Origin: Mycolicibacterium chitae
Lineage (GTDB): Bacteria; Actinomycetota; Actinomycetes; Mycobacteriales; Mycobacteriaceae
NCBI RefSeq assembly: GCF_900637205.1
Contig: NZ_LR134355.1
Span: 1,984,001-2,048,000, forward strand
Direction: 5' to 3'
DNA length: 64,000 bases
Below are positions 27,258 through 37,372 of the stretch, one piece after another. Under the pieces are notes generated by a model. The model was given only the letters and a program-made list of their open reading frames with translations, searched no databases and was not told the DNA's origin. The translations under genes were made by a program, and so were the position numbers. Each line of letters begins with the position of its first letter. Positions within the stretch are counted from its first letter, which is position 1.

Positions 27258-27996
27258 CGGTGCGCTGCACGCCGCGCATCTTGGCCTGCGCGGGCATCGG
27301 CCCCTTGGGCATCGCGGCCGGGCCGATCTTGGAACCCAGCGCCACCAGCTTCGACTCCAGCGAGTCGATCTGCTTGGCCGGGATGTTGGCCGGCAGCTTG
27401 GTCAGGTGCCGCTCCAGCTTGGACAGCGGAACCTCGCCCTCGCCGTTGCCGACGATGATGTCGTAGATCGGGACGTCGCCCACCAGCCGCGCGGTGCGCT
27501 TCTTCTCCTGCGCCAGTAGCGGCTTGACGCGGCTGGCCGAGCCCTCGGCGACGAAGATCACACCCGGGCGGCCGATCACCCGGTGCACCGCATCGAAGTG
27601 CCCGGTGGCCGCGACGCCCGGGGTCACCCGCCACTTACCGCGCAGATTGTCCAGCGCCCAGGCCGCCGCCCCGGTCTGTCCCTCGGCCTTCTGATAGACC
27701 GACTTCTGCGCGCGCCGGCCGAAGATGATGAAGGCGACGAGCGCGCCGAGCACGATGCCCAGCGGGATCATCATGTACATCGTAAAGCCGCCGATGGCCA
27801 GGCCGCCCACCACCGACAACGCGACGATCAGCACGAACGCCAGGATCATGTACGGCAGCAGCCGCTTGTCCTCTTTGCGTTGCATCTGGAACGCCTGCCA
27901 GAGCTGGCTGCGGCGCTGCTTGGAAGCGGCCTTACGGGCGGCCTTCGCCTCGGCCTTGGCGGCCTTGGTCTGGGCGGGGGTGCGGGATTTCGCCAT
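27244..27996 (-). CDS. Conserved DUF4191-like membrane protein (Rv2219 counterpart)
   Basis: A 250-residue protein with a Lys/Ala-rich N-terminus (about 45 residues) and two adjacent transmembrane segments at about 50-70 and 76-95. A conserved cytoplasmic part follows with GRRAQKSVYQKAEGQTGAAA, VIGRPGVIFVAEG and VGDVPIYDIIVGNGEG. The domain is found throughout actinobacteria; function unknown. It follows lipA by 23 bp on the same strand. On its strand TATCCT lies 6 nt before the ATG at 27996, so it may also have its own leaderless promoter. The cassette insertion stops exactly at its 3' end. Confidence 0.85.
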   Translation of the reverse strand: MAKSRTPAQTKAAKAEAKAARKAASKQRRSQLWQAFQMQRKEDKRLLPYMILAFVLIVALSVVGGLAIGGFTMYMMIPLGIVLGALVAFIIFGRRAQKSVYQKAEGQTGAAAWALDNLRGKWRVTPGVAATGHFDAVHRVIGRPGVIFVAEGSASRVKPLLAQEKKRTARLVGDVPIYDIIVGNGEGEVPLSKLERHLTKLPANIPAKQIDSLESKLVALGSKIGPAAMPKGPMPAQAKMRGVQRTVRRK

Positions 27997-28002
27997 ACAG
28001 CA

Positions 28003-28008
28003 AGGATA
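28003..28008 (-). promoter_or_regulatory. Leaderless -10 element of the Rv2219-like gene
   Basis: TATCCT on the minus strand, 6 nt before the ATG at 27996, inside the 23-bp gap after lipA. Confidence 0.45.
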
Positions 28009-28019
28009 AGCGGTGAAAA

Positions 28020-28958
28020 TCAGTGCTTGGCAGCAGTGGTGCGCTGCTCGATCACCTGGGCGTAGAGCCGCCCCGCCCGATACGACGAACGCACCAGCGG
28101 ACCCGCGAGCACCCCGGCGAAGCCGATGCTCTCGGCGAACGCCGCATGCTCGACGAACTCCTCGGGCTTGACCCAGCGCTCCACTGGGTGGTGGCGCACC
28201 GAGGGCCGCAGGTACTGGGTGATGGTGACGATGTCGCACCCCGCGGCGTGCAGGTCGCGCAGCGCGGTGACCACCTCGTCGGGGGTCTCGCCCATGCCCA
28301 GGATCAGGTTGGACTTGGTGACCAGGCCGTCCTCGCGGGCGGCGGTCAGCACATCCAGGCTGCGCTGGTAGCGGAACGCGGGCCGGATCCGCTTGAAGAT
28401 CCGCGGCACCGTTTCGACGTTGTGCGCCAACACTTCCGGACGCGACTCGAAGACCTCGGCAAGCTGCTCGTGGATGCCGTTGAAGTCCGGGATGAGCAAC
28501 TCCACCCCGGTCCCCGGATTGAGCGCCTTGATGGCGCGCACCGTCTCGGCGTACAGCCAGGCGCCGCCGTCGGGCAGGTCGTCGCGGGCCACGCCGGTGA
28601 CTGTCGAATAGCGCAGCCCCATCGCGGCCACGCTCTCGGCGACCCGGCGCGGTTCGTCGCGGTCGAGGTCGGCCGGCTTGCCGGTGTCGATCTGGCAGAA
28701 GTCGCAGCGCCGCGTGCACTGCTCGCCGCCGATCAGGAAGGTGGCCTCGCGGTCTTCCCAGCATTCGTAGATGTTGGGGCAGCCGGCCTCCTCGCACACC
28801 GTGTGCAGCCCCTCGCGCTTGACCAGCGCCTTGAGCTCGGTGTACTCGGGGCCCATGCGGGCGCGGGTCTTGATCCACGGCGGCTTGCGCTCGATGGGGG
28901 TCTCGGCGTTGCGAACCTCGAGACGCAGCAGTTTGCGGTTACCGGGATCGACACTCAC
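28020..28958 (-). CDS. lipA: Lipoyl synthase
   Basis: A 312-residue radical SAM enzyme that inserts two sulfurs into protein-bound octanoate. The auxiliary cluster cysteines are in [12 protein letters not shown] near residues 57-68, the radical SAM motif CTRRCDFC near 82-89, and the conserved C-terminal RSSYRAG near 290. It starts with GTG overlapping the lipB stop by 4 bp (GTGA), so the two genes are translationally coupled. Together with lipB it lipoylates DlaT (30594-32360), the glycine cleavage H protein and other E2 subunits. Confidence 0.97.
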   Translation of the reverse strand: MSVDPGNRKLLRLEVRNAETPIERKPPWIKTRARMGPEYTELKALVKREGLHTVCEEAGCPNIYECWEDREATFLIGGEQCTRRCDFCQIDTGKPADLDRDEPRRVAESVAAMGLRYSTVTGVARDDLPDGGAWLYAETVRAIKALNPGTGVELLIPDFNGIHEQLAEVFESRPEVLAHNVETVPRIFKRIRPAFRYQRSLDVLTAAREDGLVTKSNLILGMGETPDEVVTALRDLHAAGCDIVTITQYLRPSVRHHPVERWVKPEEFVEHAAFAESIGFAGVLAGPLVRSSYRAGRLYAQVIEQRTTAAKH

Positions 28959-29662
28959 AACGACGATGCTACGCGGGCCGTTGCGTCGGTGAGCGGCAGT
29001 CGGCCGTCGAGCGCATCACAGACCGCGTCGGCGACCGTCTGGCGGACCTCGGCCACCTCGACCCGGCGGCCCAACTCGGCCGACAGCGACGTGACCCCGG
29101 CGTCGGTGATGCCGCACGGCACGATGCTGCCGTAGGCGTTCAGATCGCAGTCGCAGTTCAGCGCGAAACCGTGCAGGGTCACCGCGCGGGCCACCCGGAT
29201 GCCGATGGCCGCGATCTTGCGTTCCGGGCGCGGTTCGCCGCGGACCACCTGCGCGGGCAGCCAGACCCCGGAGCGGCCCTCCACCCGGCCCACGTCCAGC
29301 CCGAGGCCGGCGCACACGCTGATCAACGACTCCTCCAGGCGCCGAACGAAATTCACCACGTCCAGCGGCTCGGTCAACCCGATGATTGGATAACCCACCA
29401 GCTGTCCCGGCCCGTGCCAGGTGATCTTGCCGCCGCGATCGGTGTCGATCACGGGGGTGCCGTCGACGGGACGCTCGTGCGGTTCGGTGCGACGCCCGGC
29501 GGTGTAGACGGGGGGATGTTCGAGCAGCAGCAACGCGTCGGGGCCGCCGGCCACCCGGGCATCGGCGCAGTCGCGCTGCAACTGCCAGGCGTCCTGGTAC
29601 TCGACCCGGCCCAGGTCACGCACCTCGACCGGGGTGTCGGCCGACCGGATGGATGCCGTCAT
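28955..29662 (-). CDS. lipB: Lipoyl(octanoyl) transferase
   Basis: A 235-residue LipB that moves octanoate from acyl carrier protein to the lipoyl domains of target enzymes. Marks: [14 protein letters not shown] near residue 45, the [17 protein letters not shown] block near 77, the catalytic Lys in ERKIAAIGI and the catalytic Cys in [10 protein letters not shown] near 182. Full length. Coupled to lipA through a 4-bp overlap; the Rv2216-like gene ends 9 bp before its ATG. Confidence 0.97.
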   Translation of the reverse strand: MTASIRSADTPVEVRDLGRVEYQDAWQLQRDCADARVAGGPDALLLLEHPPVYTAGRRTEPHERPVDGTPVIDTDRGGKITWHGPGQLVGYPIIGLTEPLDVVNFVRRLEESLISVCAGLGLDVGRVEGRSGVWLPAQVVRGEPRPERKIAAIGIRVARAVTLHGFALNCDCDLNAYGSIVPCGITDAGVTSLSAELGRRVEVAEVRQTVADAVCDALDGRLPLTDATARVASSL

Positions 29663-29671
29663 GGACTCAGG

Positions 29672-30589
29672 CTACCGCTGGTCGCGGCCCGTCGCGTAGG
29701 CCAACGCGGCCCCGATGGTGTTGTGCTCGAACTCGAAGCCCGCGCGCTCCAACACCGCCGGGATGGCGCGCTGACCGCTCAGCAGCGCCTCCTCGGCGAA
29801 CTCTCCGACGGCCAACCTGGCCGCGAAGCCCGGGATCACCAGCCGGGCGGGACGATTCAGCGCCCGGCCCAGCGCCGAGGTGAACTGCGCGTTGGTGACG
29901 GGTGCGGGGCCGGTCAGGTTCACCGGCCCGGACAACGCGGTGTTGGTGAGCGCGAAGCGCAGCGCGCGCACCTGATCTGCGAGGGTGATCCACGGCATGT
30001 ACTGGCGACCGTCGCCCAGGCGGGCGCCCAGCCCCAGCGCGAACAGCGGCCGCAGCCGCCCCAGCAGGCCACCCTTGGGCGCGAGGACCAGTCCGGTGCG
30101 CGAGAGCACCACCCGGGTGCCGGCCTCGGCGGCCGGCGCGGTGGCGGCCTCCCAGTCCTGGCACAGCCGGGCCATGAAACCCGAACCGGGCGGGGCGGTT
30201 TCGTCGACCGCGCGGTCGCGGGTGTCGCCGTAGTAGCCGACCGCGCTGGCGTTGAGCAGCGTGGGCACGCCGGCGCGGGCGACGGCCGCCGCGAGCACCT
30301 CGGTCGGGTCGATCCGGCTGTCGCGCAGGCTCTGCTTGAACGCGCCGGACCAGCGACCGCCGCCGACGTTCACCCCGCACAGGTTGACGACGGCGTCGAG
30401 ACCGGCCAGGTCCCGCGGGTCGACGTCGCCGGTGTCCGGATTCCAGCACCGCTCGTCGGGTTTCGCCGGTGTGCGGCGCACCAACCGGGTCACGGCGTGC
30501 CCATCGGCGCGCAGCGCGGAGACCAGCGCCGAACCGATCAGCCCCGAGGAGCCCGCGATGGCGACGGAGGTGGCTGCGTCGTCGGCCAC
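29672..30589 (-). CDS. TIGR01777-type NAD(P)-dependent epimerase/SDR-like protein (Rv2216 counterpart)
   Basis: A 305-residue extended-SDR protein related to the SulA/YfcH family. The nucleotide-binding motif GSSGLIG is near residues 13-19, [27 protein letters not shown] segment near 70, and [12 protein letters not shown] near 118, followed by a C-terminal DUF1731-like part. Catalytic function is unknown; family members are implicated in cell division control in cyanobacteria only. The GTG at 30589 lies 4 bp behind the dlaT stop, so it is in the dlaT-lipB-lipA transcription unit. Confidence 0.88.
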   Translation of the reverse strand: MADDAATSVAIAGSSGLIGSALVSALRADGHAVTRLVRRTPAKPDERCWNPDTGDVDPRDLAGLDAVVNLCGVNVGGGRWSGAFKQSLRDSRIDPTEVLAAAVARAGVPTLLNASAVGYYGDTRDRAVDETAPPGSGFMARLCQDWEAATAPAAEAGTRVVLSRTGLVLAPKGGLLGRLRPLFALGLGARLGDGRQYMPWITLADQVRALRFALTNTALSGPVNLTGPAPVTNAQFTSALGRALNRPARLVIPGFAARLAVGEFAEEALLSGQRAIPAVLERAGFEFEHNTIGAALAYATGRDQR

Positions 30590-30593
30590 CGGC

Positions 30594-32360
30594 TCACAGC
30601 CCCAGGTCGGCCTCGAAGGCGCCTTCCTCGAGTCTCTTCTTGATGGTCGTCAGGAAGCGGCCCGCGTCGGCGCCGTCGACCAGCCGGTGGTCGTACGTCA
30701 GCGGCAGGTAGCAGATGGACCGCACGCCGATGGACTCGTTGCCGGTCTCGTCGACGACGACCCGCGGCCGCTTGACGATGGCGCCGGTGCCCAGCATCGC
30801 CGCCTGCGGCGGCACCAGGATCGGGGTGTCGAACAGGGCGCCCTGGCTACCGATGTTGGTGATGGTGAAGGTGCCGCCGGACAGCTCGTCGGGCTTGAGC
30901 TTGCCGGTGCGGGCGCGATCGGCGATGTCGTGGATGGCGCGGGCCAGCCCGGCCAGCGAGAGATCACCCGCGTTGTGCACCACCGGGGACAACAGCCCCT
31001 GCTCGGTGTCCACCGCGAAGCCGAGGTGCTCGGCGTCGAAGTAGGTGATCTCCTTGCTTTCCTCGTTGTAGCTGGCGTTGATGTTCGGATGCGCCTTGAG
31101 CGCGTCGATCACCGCGCGGGCGATGAACGGCAGGTACGTCAGGTTGACGCCCTCGCGCTCGCTGAAGTCCTGCTTGGCCTTGGCCCGCAGCGCCACGATC
31201 TTGGTCATGTCGACCTCGTGGGTCTGCGTCAGCTGCGCGGTGGCCTGCAGCGATTCGCGGGTCTTCTTGGCGGTGATCTGGCGGATCCGGTTCGCCTTCT
31301 GCGTGCTGCCGCGCAGATGCGCCAGCGGGCTCGGGGCGGCGGGCGCCGGCGCCGAGGCGGCCGGTGCGCTCGACGCGGCGGCCGGGGCGGGGGCGGCCGG
31401 GGCCTTCTTGGCCTCGGCGGCGGCCAGGACGTCCTGCTTTCGGATGCGTCCGCCCACGCCGGTGCCCTTCACCGACGCCAGGTCGACGTCGTTTTCGGCG
31501 GCCAGCTTGCGCACCAGCGGGGTGACGTATGGGCTGCTGTCGGCACCGCCGGCCGGCGCGGCGGCCTTGGGCTCCGGTGTGGCCTCGGGCTTCGGCGCCG
31601 GGGGCTTCGCGGGCTCCGGCTGGGCCTCCTCGGCCGGCTTCGCGGTGGGCTTGGTGGCCTCGGGCTCGGGCTTCGGTTCCGGCTTGGGTTCCGGCTTGGG
31701 CTCGGGCTTGGGTTCCGGCTTGGCGGCCGGGGCGGCGCCCTTGTCGCCAATCTTGGCGAGCTCGCCGCCGACCTCGACGGTGTCGTCCTCCTCGGCGCTG
31801 ATGGACAGCAGCGTGCCGGCCACCGGCGACGGGATCTCGGTGTCGACCTTGTCGGTGGAGACCTCGAGCAGGGGTTCGTCGACCTCGACGGAGTCGCCGA
31901 CCTTCTTCAGCCAGCGGGTGACGGTGCCCTCGGTGACGGACTCGCCGAGCTCGGGCATGGTCACCGAGGTGCCGGAATCGCCACCCCCGGAGGAGGCGGC
32001 GGCCGGCTCGGCCTCGGGCTCCGGTTCGGGCTCCGGTTCGGGTTCGGGTTCGGGTTCGGGTTCGGCCTGAGCCTCCGGTTCCGGTTCGGGCTCGGCGGCC
32101 TCGTCGGAGCCGCCCGCTTCGCCGGCGTCACCGATCTGCGCGAGTTCGCCGCCGACCTCGACGGTGTCGTCCTCCTGGGCGACGATCTTGGTCAGCACGC
32201 CGGCCACCGGCGACGGGATCTCGGTGTCGACCTTGTCGGTGGAGACCTCGAGCAGGGGTTCGTCGACCTCGACCGTGTCGCCTTCTTGCTTGAGCCAGCG
32301 AGTGACAGTCCCTTCGGTCACGCTCTCCCCGAGTTCGGGCATCTGTACGGACACGGCCAT
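30594..32360 (-). CDS. dlaT: Dihydrolipoamide acyltransferase DlaT (E2; SucB)
   Basis: A 588-residue E2 of the pyruvate (and peroxynitrite reductase) complexes. Two lipoyl domains are visible, each with the modified Lys in [14 protein letters not shown] (about residues 43 and 162). A peripheral-subunit-binding domain ([19 protein letters not shown], near 300) and a catalytic domain with [15 protein letters not shown] near 565 follow. Two repetitive linkers stand out: an acidic Glu-Pro run after lipoyl domain 1 and a KPEP run after domain 2. GAGGAG precedes the ATG at 32360. It is the first gene of the unit that also makes its lipoate cofactor, and it partners AhpD. Confidence 0.96.
   Translation of the reverse strand: MAVSVQMPELGESVTEGTVTRWLKQEGDTVEVDEPLLEVSTDKVDTEIPSPVAGVLTKIVAQEDDTVEVGGELAQIGDAGEAGGSDEAAEPEPEPEAQAEPEPEPEPEPEPEPEPEAEPAAASSGGGDSGTSVTMPELGESVTEGTVTRWLKKVGDSVEVDEPLLEVSTDKVDTEIPSPVAGTLLSISAEEDDTVEVGGELAKIGDKGAAPAAKPEPKPEPKPEPKPEPKPEPEATKPTAKPAEEAQPEPAKPPAPKPEATPEPKAAAPAGGADSSPYVTPLVRKLAAENDVDLASVKGTGVGGRIRKQDVLAAAEAKKAPAAPAPAAASSAPAASAPAPAAPSPLAHLRGSTQKANRIRQITAKKTRESLQATAQLTQTHEVDMTKIVALRAKAKQDFSEREGVNLTYLPFIARAVIDALKAHPNINASYNEESKEITYFDAEHLGFAVDTEQGLLSPVVHNAGDLSLAGLARAIHDIADRARTGKLKPDELSGGTFTITNIGSQGALFDTPILVPPQAAMLGTGAIVKRPRVVVDETGNESIGVRSICYLPLTYDHRLVDGADAGRFLTTIKKRLEEGAFEADLGL
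31651..31722. repeat. KPEP-coding tandem repeat in dlaT
   Basis: Imperfect 12-bp units (reverse complement of GGCTTGGGTTCC-like steps) encode about five KPEP tetrapeptides in the second linker of DlaT. Confidence 0.6.
32013..32097. repeat. Glu-Pro-coding repeat in dlaT
   Basis: Imperfect 6-bp units (ggttcg/ggctcc) encode an alternating Glu-Pro stretch in the first DlaT linker. Such a tract is prone to length change. Confidence 0.6.
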
Positions 32361-32526
32361 GTCAGTTGACTCCTCGAAGGTGGTTGTCACCGGTTGTCCT
32401 CTGGCTTACCACAGCGTCGTGTTCGCCATCAGAAACCGGAGCTGGAACGTCCGTCGTCCATCCTGTCACTGCTCGGGGTCTGGCACGAACCCGGGCCGAA
32501 ACCGCGGTTCTGGCACTATCGAAAAC

Positions 32527-32856
32527 ATGGGCTTGTTCGACCGGTTCCGCGGGACCGGGAAGCGAAATACCGGCGACCTGAAGTACCTGCGTGACTGGGT
32601 GGGCACCCACCATGGGGTGGAGGCCTTCATCGAACCGAAGACGACGGTCACCGACGTGACCGCGGTGCTGATCGCCAGCGACGGCGAGTGGACGCGGCGC
32701 AGCGTGGGGGAGGCCGGGGCCCAACGGCTCTCGTCGCAATTGAAGATTCCCGTCTACGACGTGCAGAAGGTGGGGTACCCGCAACGCATGCGGGACTTCG
32801 ACGCCCGTCGGCGCATCGAGCGCAAGCGTGCGATGCGCCGCGAACTCGAGAGTTGA
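32527..32856 (+). CDS. Conserved actinobacterial small protein, function unknown
   Basis: A 109-residue soluble protein. The start is basic (GLFDRFRGTGKR), the middle has the conserved-looking segment YLRDWVGTHHGVEAFIEP and TAVLIASDGEWTRR, and the C-terminus is strongly basic (YPQRMRDFDARRRIERKRAM). I recognise it as a mycobacterial hypothetical protein, sometimes labelled oxidoreductase without basis. CACTAT about 9 nt before the ATG could be a leaderless -10. It is divergent from dlaT across 166 bp and followed by ephD after 68 bp. Confidence 0.8.
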   Translation: MGLFDRFRGTGKRNTGDLKYLRDWVGTHHGVEAFIEPKTTVTDVTAVLIASDGEWTRRSVGEAGAQRLSSQLKIPVYDVQKVGYPQRMRDFDARRRIERKRAMRRELES

Positions 32857-32924
32857 CCGATACCCTTGACAACCCGGTACCGGCGGTATGAGGTAACCGG
32901 AGGTATCGGACTCAGGAGTTGCGG

Positions 32925-34658
32925 ATGACCACAGCGCACTACGTTGACGCCGGCGACGGCATTCGGATCGCGGTCTACGAGGAGGGCAACCCCGACGGCC
33001 CGCCGCTGGTGATGACCCACGGCTGGCCCGACTCGCACCGCCTGTGGGACGGGGTCGTCGCCGAGCTGGCCGACCGGTTCCGCATCATCCGCTACGACAA
33101 CCGCGGCGCGGGCGCCTCGACGGTGCCCAAGCCGGTCCGCGAGTACACCATGGCCCGGCTCGCCGACGATTTCGCCGCCGTCGTCGCCGAATACAGCCCG
33201 GGGGTCCCGGTGCACGTGCTGGCCCACGACTGGGGATCGGTGGCCGTCTGGGAGTACCTGAGCCGCCCGGAAGCGTCGGCGACGGTGGCCTCGTTCACCT
33301 CGGTGTCCGGGCCGAGCACCGACCACTTCGGCGCCTTCATCCGGTCCGGGCTCGCCCGCCCGTACCGTCTCGTGAGGTTCGCGCAGGCGCTGGGCCTGGC
33401 GGCGCGGATGTCCTACTGGCTGCCGTTCTCGGTGCCCGTGCTGGCGCCGGCGGCGATGCGCGCCGGGCTGGCCCGCCGACTGCAGGCCAAGGACTCCCCG
33501 GGGGCGCCGAAGTACCGCGGCGACGGGTTCGACGACGACGCCGCCAACTCGATGAAGATCTACCGCGCCATCGCCTTTCGGAAGCCGACGCTGCGCCGCG
33601 ACCACTACGTCACCGTGCCGGTGCAACTGGTCTGCAACGACAAGGACCCGGTGGTGCGCCCGTACGGGTTCGCCGATCAGGCCCGGTGGTCGCCGCGGCT
33701 GTGGCGCCGCGATCTGCTCGCCGGGCACTGGGCGCCGTTCTCGCACGCCCCGGCGATCGCGCAGGCGGTCCGCGAACTCGTCGACCACCTCGATGGTGCG
33801 CCGCCGGCCCGGGCGCTGCGACGCGCCGAGGTCGGCCGTGCCCGCGGCCCGTTCGGCCACACCCTGGTCGCGGTGACGGGTGCGGGCAGCGGCATCGGCC
33901 GGGCGACCGCGCTGGCTTTTGCGGCCGCCGGCGCCGAGGTGGTGGTCAGCGACATCGACGAGGCCAACGCCAAGCAGACCGCCGCGCAGATCACCGAGCG
34001 CGGCGGCCAGGCGCACGCCTACGCGGTGGACGTCGCCGACGCCGAGGCCGTGGGGCGCTTCGCCGCGCGGGTCTGCGCCGAACACGGCGTGCCCGACGTG
34101 GTGGTCAACAACGCCGGGGTGGGGCAGGCCGGGGCGTTCCTGGACACCCCGCCCGAACAATTCGACCGGGTGCTCGACATCAACCTCGGCGGCGTGATCA
34201 ACGGCTGCCGCGCGTTCGCCGCGAAGATGGTCGAGCGCGGCACCGGCGGGCACATCGTGAACGTGGCCTCGATGGCCGCCTACGCCCCGCTGGGCTCGAT
34301 GAACGCCTACTGCACGTCCAAGGCCGCCGTCTTCATGTTCTCCGACTGCCTGCGCGGCGAATTGGCCTCGGCCGGAATCGGTGTGACCACCATCTGCCCC
34401 GGCGTCGTCGACACCAACATCGTCGCCACCACGCACTTCGACATCGACGTGGACGTCGCCGACGCCGCGCGGGCGCGGGCCCAGAAGGTGTTCACCCGAC
34501 GCCGCTACACACCGGACAAGGTGGCCAAGGCCATCCTCGCCGCGGTGCACGACGGCACCGCCGTGCGGCCCGTCACGCCGGAAGCGCACCTGGTCTACGG
34601 CCTGTCGCGGCTGGTGCCCGGGGCGCTGCGGCGCGCGGCACGCGCCGACGCCCTCTGA
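32925..34658 (+). CDS. ephD: Fused epoxide hydrolase-like / short-chain dehydrogenase EphD
   Basis: A 577-residue two-domain protein (Rv2214c counterpart). Residues 1-290: an alpha/beta-hydrolase with HGWPDSHRLW near 28, the nucleophile Asp in AHDWGS near 102 and the catalytic His in AGHWAPFSH near 268. Residues 310-577: a classical SDR with VTGAGSGIG near 319, NNAGVG near 395 and the YCTSK active site near 463. In M. tuberculosis EphD is linked to epoxy-mycolate metabolism; the same role here is inference. AGGAG stands 6 nt before the ATG at 32925, which is preferred over TTG at 32919. Confidence 0.93.
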   Translation: MTTAHYVDAGDGIRIAVYEEGNPDGPPLVMTHGWPDSHRLWDGVVAELADRFRIIRYDNRGAGASTVPKPVREYTMARLADDFAAVVAEYSPGVPVHVLAHDWGSVAVWEYLSRPEASATVASFTSVSGPSTDHFGAFIRSGLARPYRLVRFAQALGLAARMSYWLPFSVPVLAPAAMRAGLARRLQAKDSPGAPKYRGDGFDDDAANSMKIYRAIAFRKPTLRRDHYVTVPVQLVCNDKDPVVRPYGFADQARWSPRLWRRDLLAGHWAPFSHAPAIAQAVRELVDHLDGAPPARALRRAEVGRARGPFGHTLVAVTGAGSGIGRATALAFAAAGAEVVVSDIDEANAKQTAAQITERGGQAHAYAVDVADAEAVGRFAARVCAEHGVPDVVVNNAGVGQAGAFLDTPPEQFDRVLDINLGGVINGCRAFAAKMVERGTGGHIVNVASMAAYAPLGSMNAYCTSKAAVFMFSDCLRGELASAGIGVTTICPGVVDTNIVATTHFDIDVDVADAARARAQKVFTRRRYTPDKVAKAILAAVHDGTAVRPVTPEAHLVYGLSRLVPGALRRAARADAL

Positions 34659-34667
34659 GGAGCCCGG

Positions 34668-36188
34668 CTAACCGTTTTCGGCGATGTCCTCGAGCACCGC
34701 GAGCATCGTCCGGGCCGGCACCCCGGTGCCACCCTTGGGGGTGTAGCCCCACGGCCCGCCGGTGTTGTACGACGGGCCCGCGATGTCGATGTGCACCCAC
34801 TGCACGCCCTCGGCGACGAACTCGCGCAGGTACACCCCGGCGACCAGCATCCCGGCGAACCGCGTCGAGCTGACGTTGGCCAGATCGGCGACCGTGGACT
34901 TGAGGTCCTCCTTGAGCTCATCGGGCAGCGGCATGGGCCAGCCGTTCTCGCCGACGGCCTGGGACAGCCGCGCCACCCGATCGCGGAACTCGTCGGAGCC
35001 CATCACGCCGGGGATCCGCGCGCCCAGCGCGACGGTCTGGGCGCCGGTCAGCGTGGAGGTCTCGATCAGGTAGTCCGGGTCGTCCTCGCAGGCCCGCACG
35101 ATGGCGTCGGCCAGGATCAGCCGGCCCTCGGCGTCGGTGTTGAGCACCTCGACGGTGGTGCCGCCGTACTGGGTCAGCACGTCACCGGGGCGCTGCGCGG
35201 TCGACGACGGCATGTTCTCGGCCATCGGCACGGTGGCGATGACGTCGATGGGCAGCTCGAGCTGGGCGGCCAGCGCGACGGTGGCGATCACCGCGGCCGC
35301 GCCGCCCATATCGGAGGTCATGTGGTGCATGGAGGCGGCCGGCTTGATCGAGATGCCGCCGGTGTCGAACGTGATGCCCTTGCCCACCAGGGCGACCGTC
35401 TTGGCGTCGGCCCGGCCCGAGCGGTGGATCAACCGGACCAGCCGCGGCGCCCGCGCCGAGCCCTGCCCGACGCCGACGATGCCGCCGAAGCCGGCCTCCT
35501 CGAGCGCCTTGCGGTTGAGGATCTCCACCTCGAGGCCCACCGACTGACCCAAAGCCTTGGCGCGCTTGGCGAATTCGGCCGGGTACAGGTGGCTCGGCGG
35601 GGTGTTGACGAAGTCGCGGGCGGTGGCCACCGCGGTGCCGACCGCCGCCGCGCGGGCAGCCCGCTTCTTGGCGTCCTTGGCCTTCGACAGCACGGTGATC
35701 TTGCGCAGGCCCTTGTCCTTGGGGGCGGTCTTGGCGCTGCGGAACTCGGTGAACCGGTAGGAGCCCAGGATCAGACCCTCGACCGTCGCCTCCAGGTTCA
35801 GCTCGCCGAGGGTGGTGAACACCGCCTCGGTGCCGTTGAGCGAGCGCGCCGCGGTGCCGGCGGCGCGGCGGACCACGTCGTCGGGCCACTCATCGCGCCC
35901 CTTGCCGAGGCCCACGGCCAGCACGCTGCCGAACGGCAGTGACGGCGCCACCACGCGGGTCACCTGATCGGCGCCGCCCTTGGCGCCCAGCGCCGCACAG
36001 CCGGCCTCGATCTCGGCGACCGCGCCGGCGTCGAGGAATTCGCCGGCGACCACGGTGGTCTTGGCGTCGGGGTTGTCCGGATCGCCGCTGATCACACCGA
36101 CGATCAGCACATCCGAACTGTCGTCGCTCTTGGGCAGCGCGGTGGCGACGGTGACGGCGGGGGACTGGTAGCCATATTTGGTGCTCAC
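34668..36188 (-). CDS. pepB: Leucyl aminopeptidase (M17)
   Basis: A metal-dependent M17 aminopeptidase of about 506 residues that removes N-terminal residues from peptides in the cytosol. Marks: [17 protein letters not shown] near residue 262 with the metal ligands, [14 protein letters not shown] near 325 and the signature NTDAEGRL near 347. The start is uncertain: GTG at 36188 fits a leaderless mRNA from TAGGGT at 36201-36196, whereas the ATG at 36194 would lie only 1 nt after that hexamer. Divergent from gcvT across 47 bp. Rv2213 counterpart. Confidence 0.93.
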   Translation of the reverse strand: MSTKYGYQSPAVTVATALPKSDDSSDVLIVGVISGDPDNPDAKTTVVAGEFLDAGAVAEIEAGCAALGAKGGADQVTRVVAPSLPFGSVLAVGLGKGRDEWPDDVVRRAAGTAARSLNGTEAVFTTLGELNLEATVEGLILGSYRFTEFRSAKTAPKDKGLRKITVLSKAKDAKKRAARAAAVGTAVATARDFVNTPPSHLYPAEFAKRAKALGQSVGLEVEILNRKALEEAGFGGIVGVGQGSARAPRLVRLIHRSGRADAKTVALVGKGITFDTGGISIKPAASMHHMTSDMGGAAAVIATVALAAQLELPIDVIATVPMAENMPSSTAQRPGDVLTQYGGTTVEVLNTDAEGRLILADAIVRACEDDPDYLIETSTLTGAQTVALGARIPGVMGSDEFRDRVARLSQAVGENGWPMPLPDELKEDLKSTVADLANVSSTRFAGMLVAGVYLREFVAEGVQWVHIDIAGPSYNTGGPWGYTPKGGTGVPARTMLAVLEDIAENG

Positions 36189-36195
36189 GGCCATC

Positions 36196-36201
36196 ACCCT
36201 A
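36196..36201 (-). promoter_or_regulatory. Leaderless -10 element of pepB
   Basis: TAGGGT on the minus strand; 7 nt later is the GTG at 36188. It faces the gcvT promoter 20 bp away. Confidence 0.5.
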
Positions 36202-36221
36202 TCCGTCGGGCGGTACACGGC

Positions 36222-36227
36222 TAGGCT
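36222..36227 (+). promoter_or_regulatory. Leaderless -10 element of gcvT
   Basis: TAGGCT, 8 nt, then the GTG at 36236. The hexamer is identical to that of glnA2. The lack of a leader leaves no room for a glycine riboswitch. Confidence 0.6.
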
Positions 36228-36235
36228 CGATCTCC

Positions 36236-37342
36236 GTGACCGACAACTCAGCTGACCTGCTGCACGGGCCCCTCGAGGACCGCCACCGCGAACTCGGCGC
36301 GAGCTTCGCCGAGTTCGGCGGCTGGCTGATGCCGGTGTCCTACGCCGGGACCGTCAGCGAGCACACCGCCACCCGCACCAACGTGGGCCTGTTCGACGTC
36401 AGCCACCTCGGCAAGGCGTCGGTGAAGGGGCCCGGCGCGGCCGCCTTCGTCAACTCCACGCTGACCAACGACCTGAACCGGATCGGACCCGGCAAGGCCC
36501 AGTACACGATGTGCTGCACCGAATCCGGCGGCGTCATCGACGACCTGATCGCCTACTACGTCGCCGACGACGAGATCTTCCTGGTGCCGAATGCGGCCAA
36601 CACCGCGGCCGTGGTCGCGGCGCTGAGCGAGGTTGCGCCGCAGGGCATCACGGTCACCGACGAGCACCGCTCGCTGGCCGTGCTGGCCGTGCAGGGCCCG
36701 CGCAGCGCCGAGGTGCTGACGGCCCTGGGCCTGCCCACCGACATGGACTACATGGGCTACGCCGACGCCGAGTACGCCGGCGTGCCGGTGCGGGTGTGCC
36801 GCACCGGGTACACCGGCGAGCAGGGCTACGAGCTGCTGCCGCCCTGGGAGCAGGCCGCCCCGGTGTTCGACGCGCTGGTGGCCGCCGTCGGCGAGGCCGG
36901 GGGTGAGCTGGCCGGCCTCGGCGCCCGCGACACGCTGCGCACCGAGATGGGCTACCCGCTGCACGGCCACGAGCTGTCGCTGGACATCACGCCCGTGCAG
37001 GCCCGCTGCGGCTGGGCGATCGGCTGGAAGAAGGAACAGTTCTGGGGCCGCGCGGCGCTGCTGGCCGAGAAGGAGGCCGGCCCGCGCCGACTGGTGCGCG
37101 GCCTGCGGGCGGTCGGGCGCGGCGTGCTGCGCCCGGAGCTGACCGTGCTGGCCGACGGCACCCAGGTGGGCGTCACCACCTCGGGCACGTTCTCGCCGAC
37201 GCTGAAGACCGGGATCGCGCTGGCGCTCATCGACACCGCCGCGGGCCTCGAGGACGGCGCGCGGGTGACCGTCGACGTGCGCGGACGGGCGCTGGAGTGC
37301 GAGGTCGTCCGCCCGCCGTTCGTCGACGTCCGCCCCCGATAA
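36236..37342 (+). CDS. gcvT: Glycine cleavage system aminomethyltransferase (T protein)
   Basis: A 368-residue T protein that releases ammonia from the aminomethyl-lipoyl H protein and gives 5,10-methylene-tetrahydrofolate. Marks: [15 protein letters not shown] near residue 24, [11 protein letters not shown] near 48, [10 protein letters not shown] near 188, and the C-terminal [19 protein letters not shown] near 320 of the GcvT barrel. It does not sit with gcvP or gcvH, as in M. tuberculosis (Rv2211c). Its product feeds the folate pool used by panB. GTG start at 36236. Confidence 0.95.
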   Translation: MTDNSADLLHGPLEDRHRELGASFAEFGGWLMPVSYAGTVSEHTATRTNVGLFDVSHLGKASVKGPGAAAFVNSTLTNDLNRIGPGKAQYTMCCTESGGVIDDLIAYYVADDEIFLVPNAANTAAVVAALSEVAPQGITVTDEHRSLAVLAVQGPRSAEVLTALGLPTDMDYMGYADAEYAGVPVRVCRTGYTGEQGYELLPPWEQAAPVFDALVAAVGEAGGELAGLGARDTLRTEMGYPLHGHELSLDITPVQARCGWAIGWKKEQFWGRAALLAEKEAGPRRLVRGLRAVGRGVLRPELTVLADGTQVGVTTSGTFSPTLKTGIALALIDTAAGLEDGARVTVDVRGRALECEVVRPPFVDVRPR

Positions 37343-37360
37343 CCCGTTGGCGCGCAGTTA

Positions 37361-37366
37361 TACAAT
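37361..37366 (+). promoter_or_regulatory. Leaderless -10 element of ilvE
   Basis: TACAAT, 6 nt, then the ATG at 37373. It lies in the 30-bp gap after gcvT. Confidence 0.6.
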
Positions 37367-37372
37367 TCCCCC

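Noticed and set aside
29662..29674. TAGCCT 6 nt before lipB as a leaderless promoter
   Set aside because: The TAG is the stop codon of the upstream gene, and close spacing suggests simple cotranscription; the match may be chance.
31651..32097. Clustered short repeats as a CRISPR array
   Set aside because: Units are 6-12 bp, contiguous and in frame within dlaT; no spacers or cas genes.
36218..36221. Upstream extension of pepB to the ATG at 36218
   Set aside because: It would place the start codon upstream of the pepB -10 hexamer (36201-36196), towards the gcvT promoter, and adds residues not seen in homologs.
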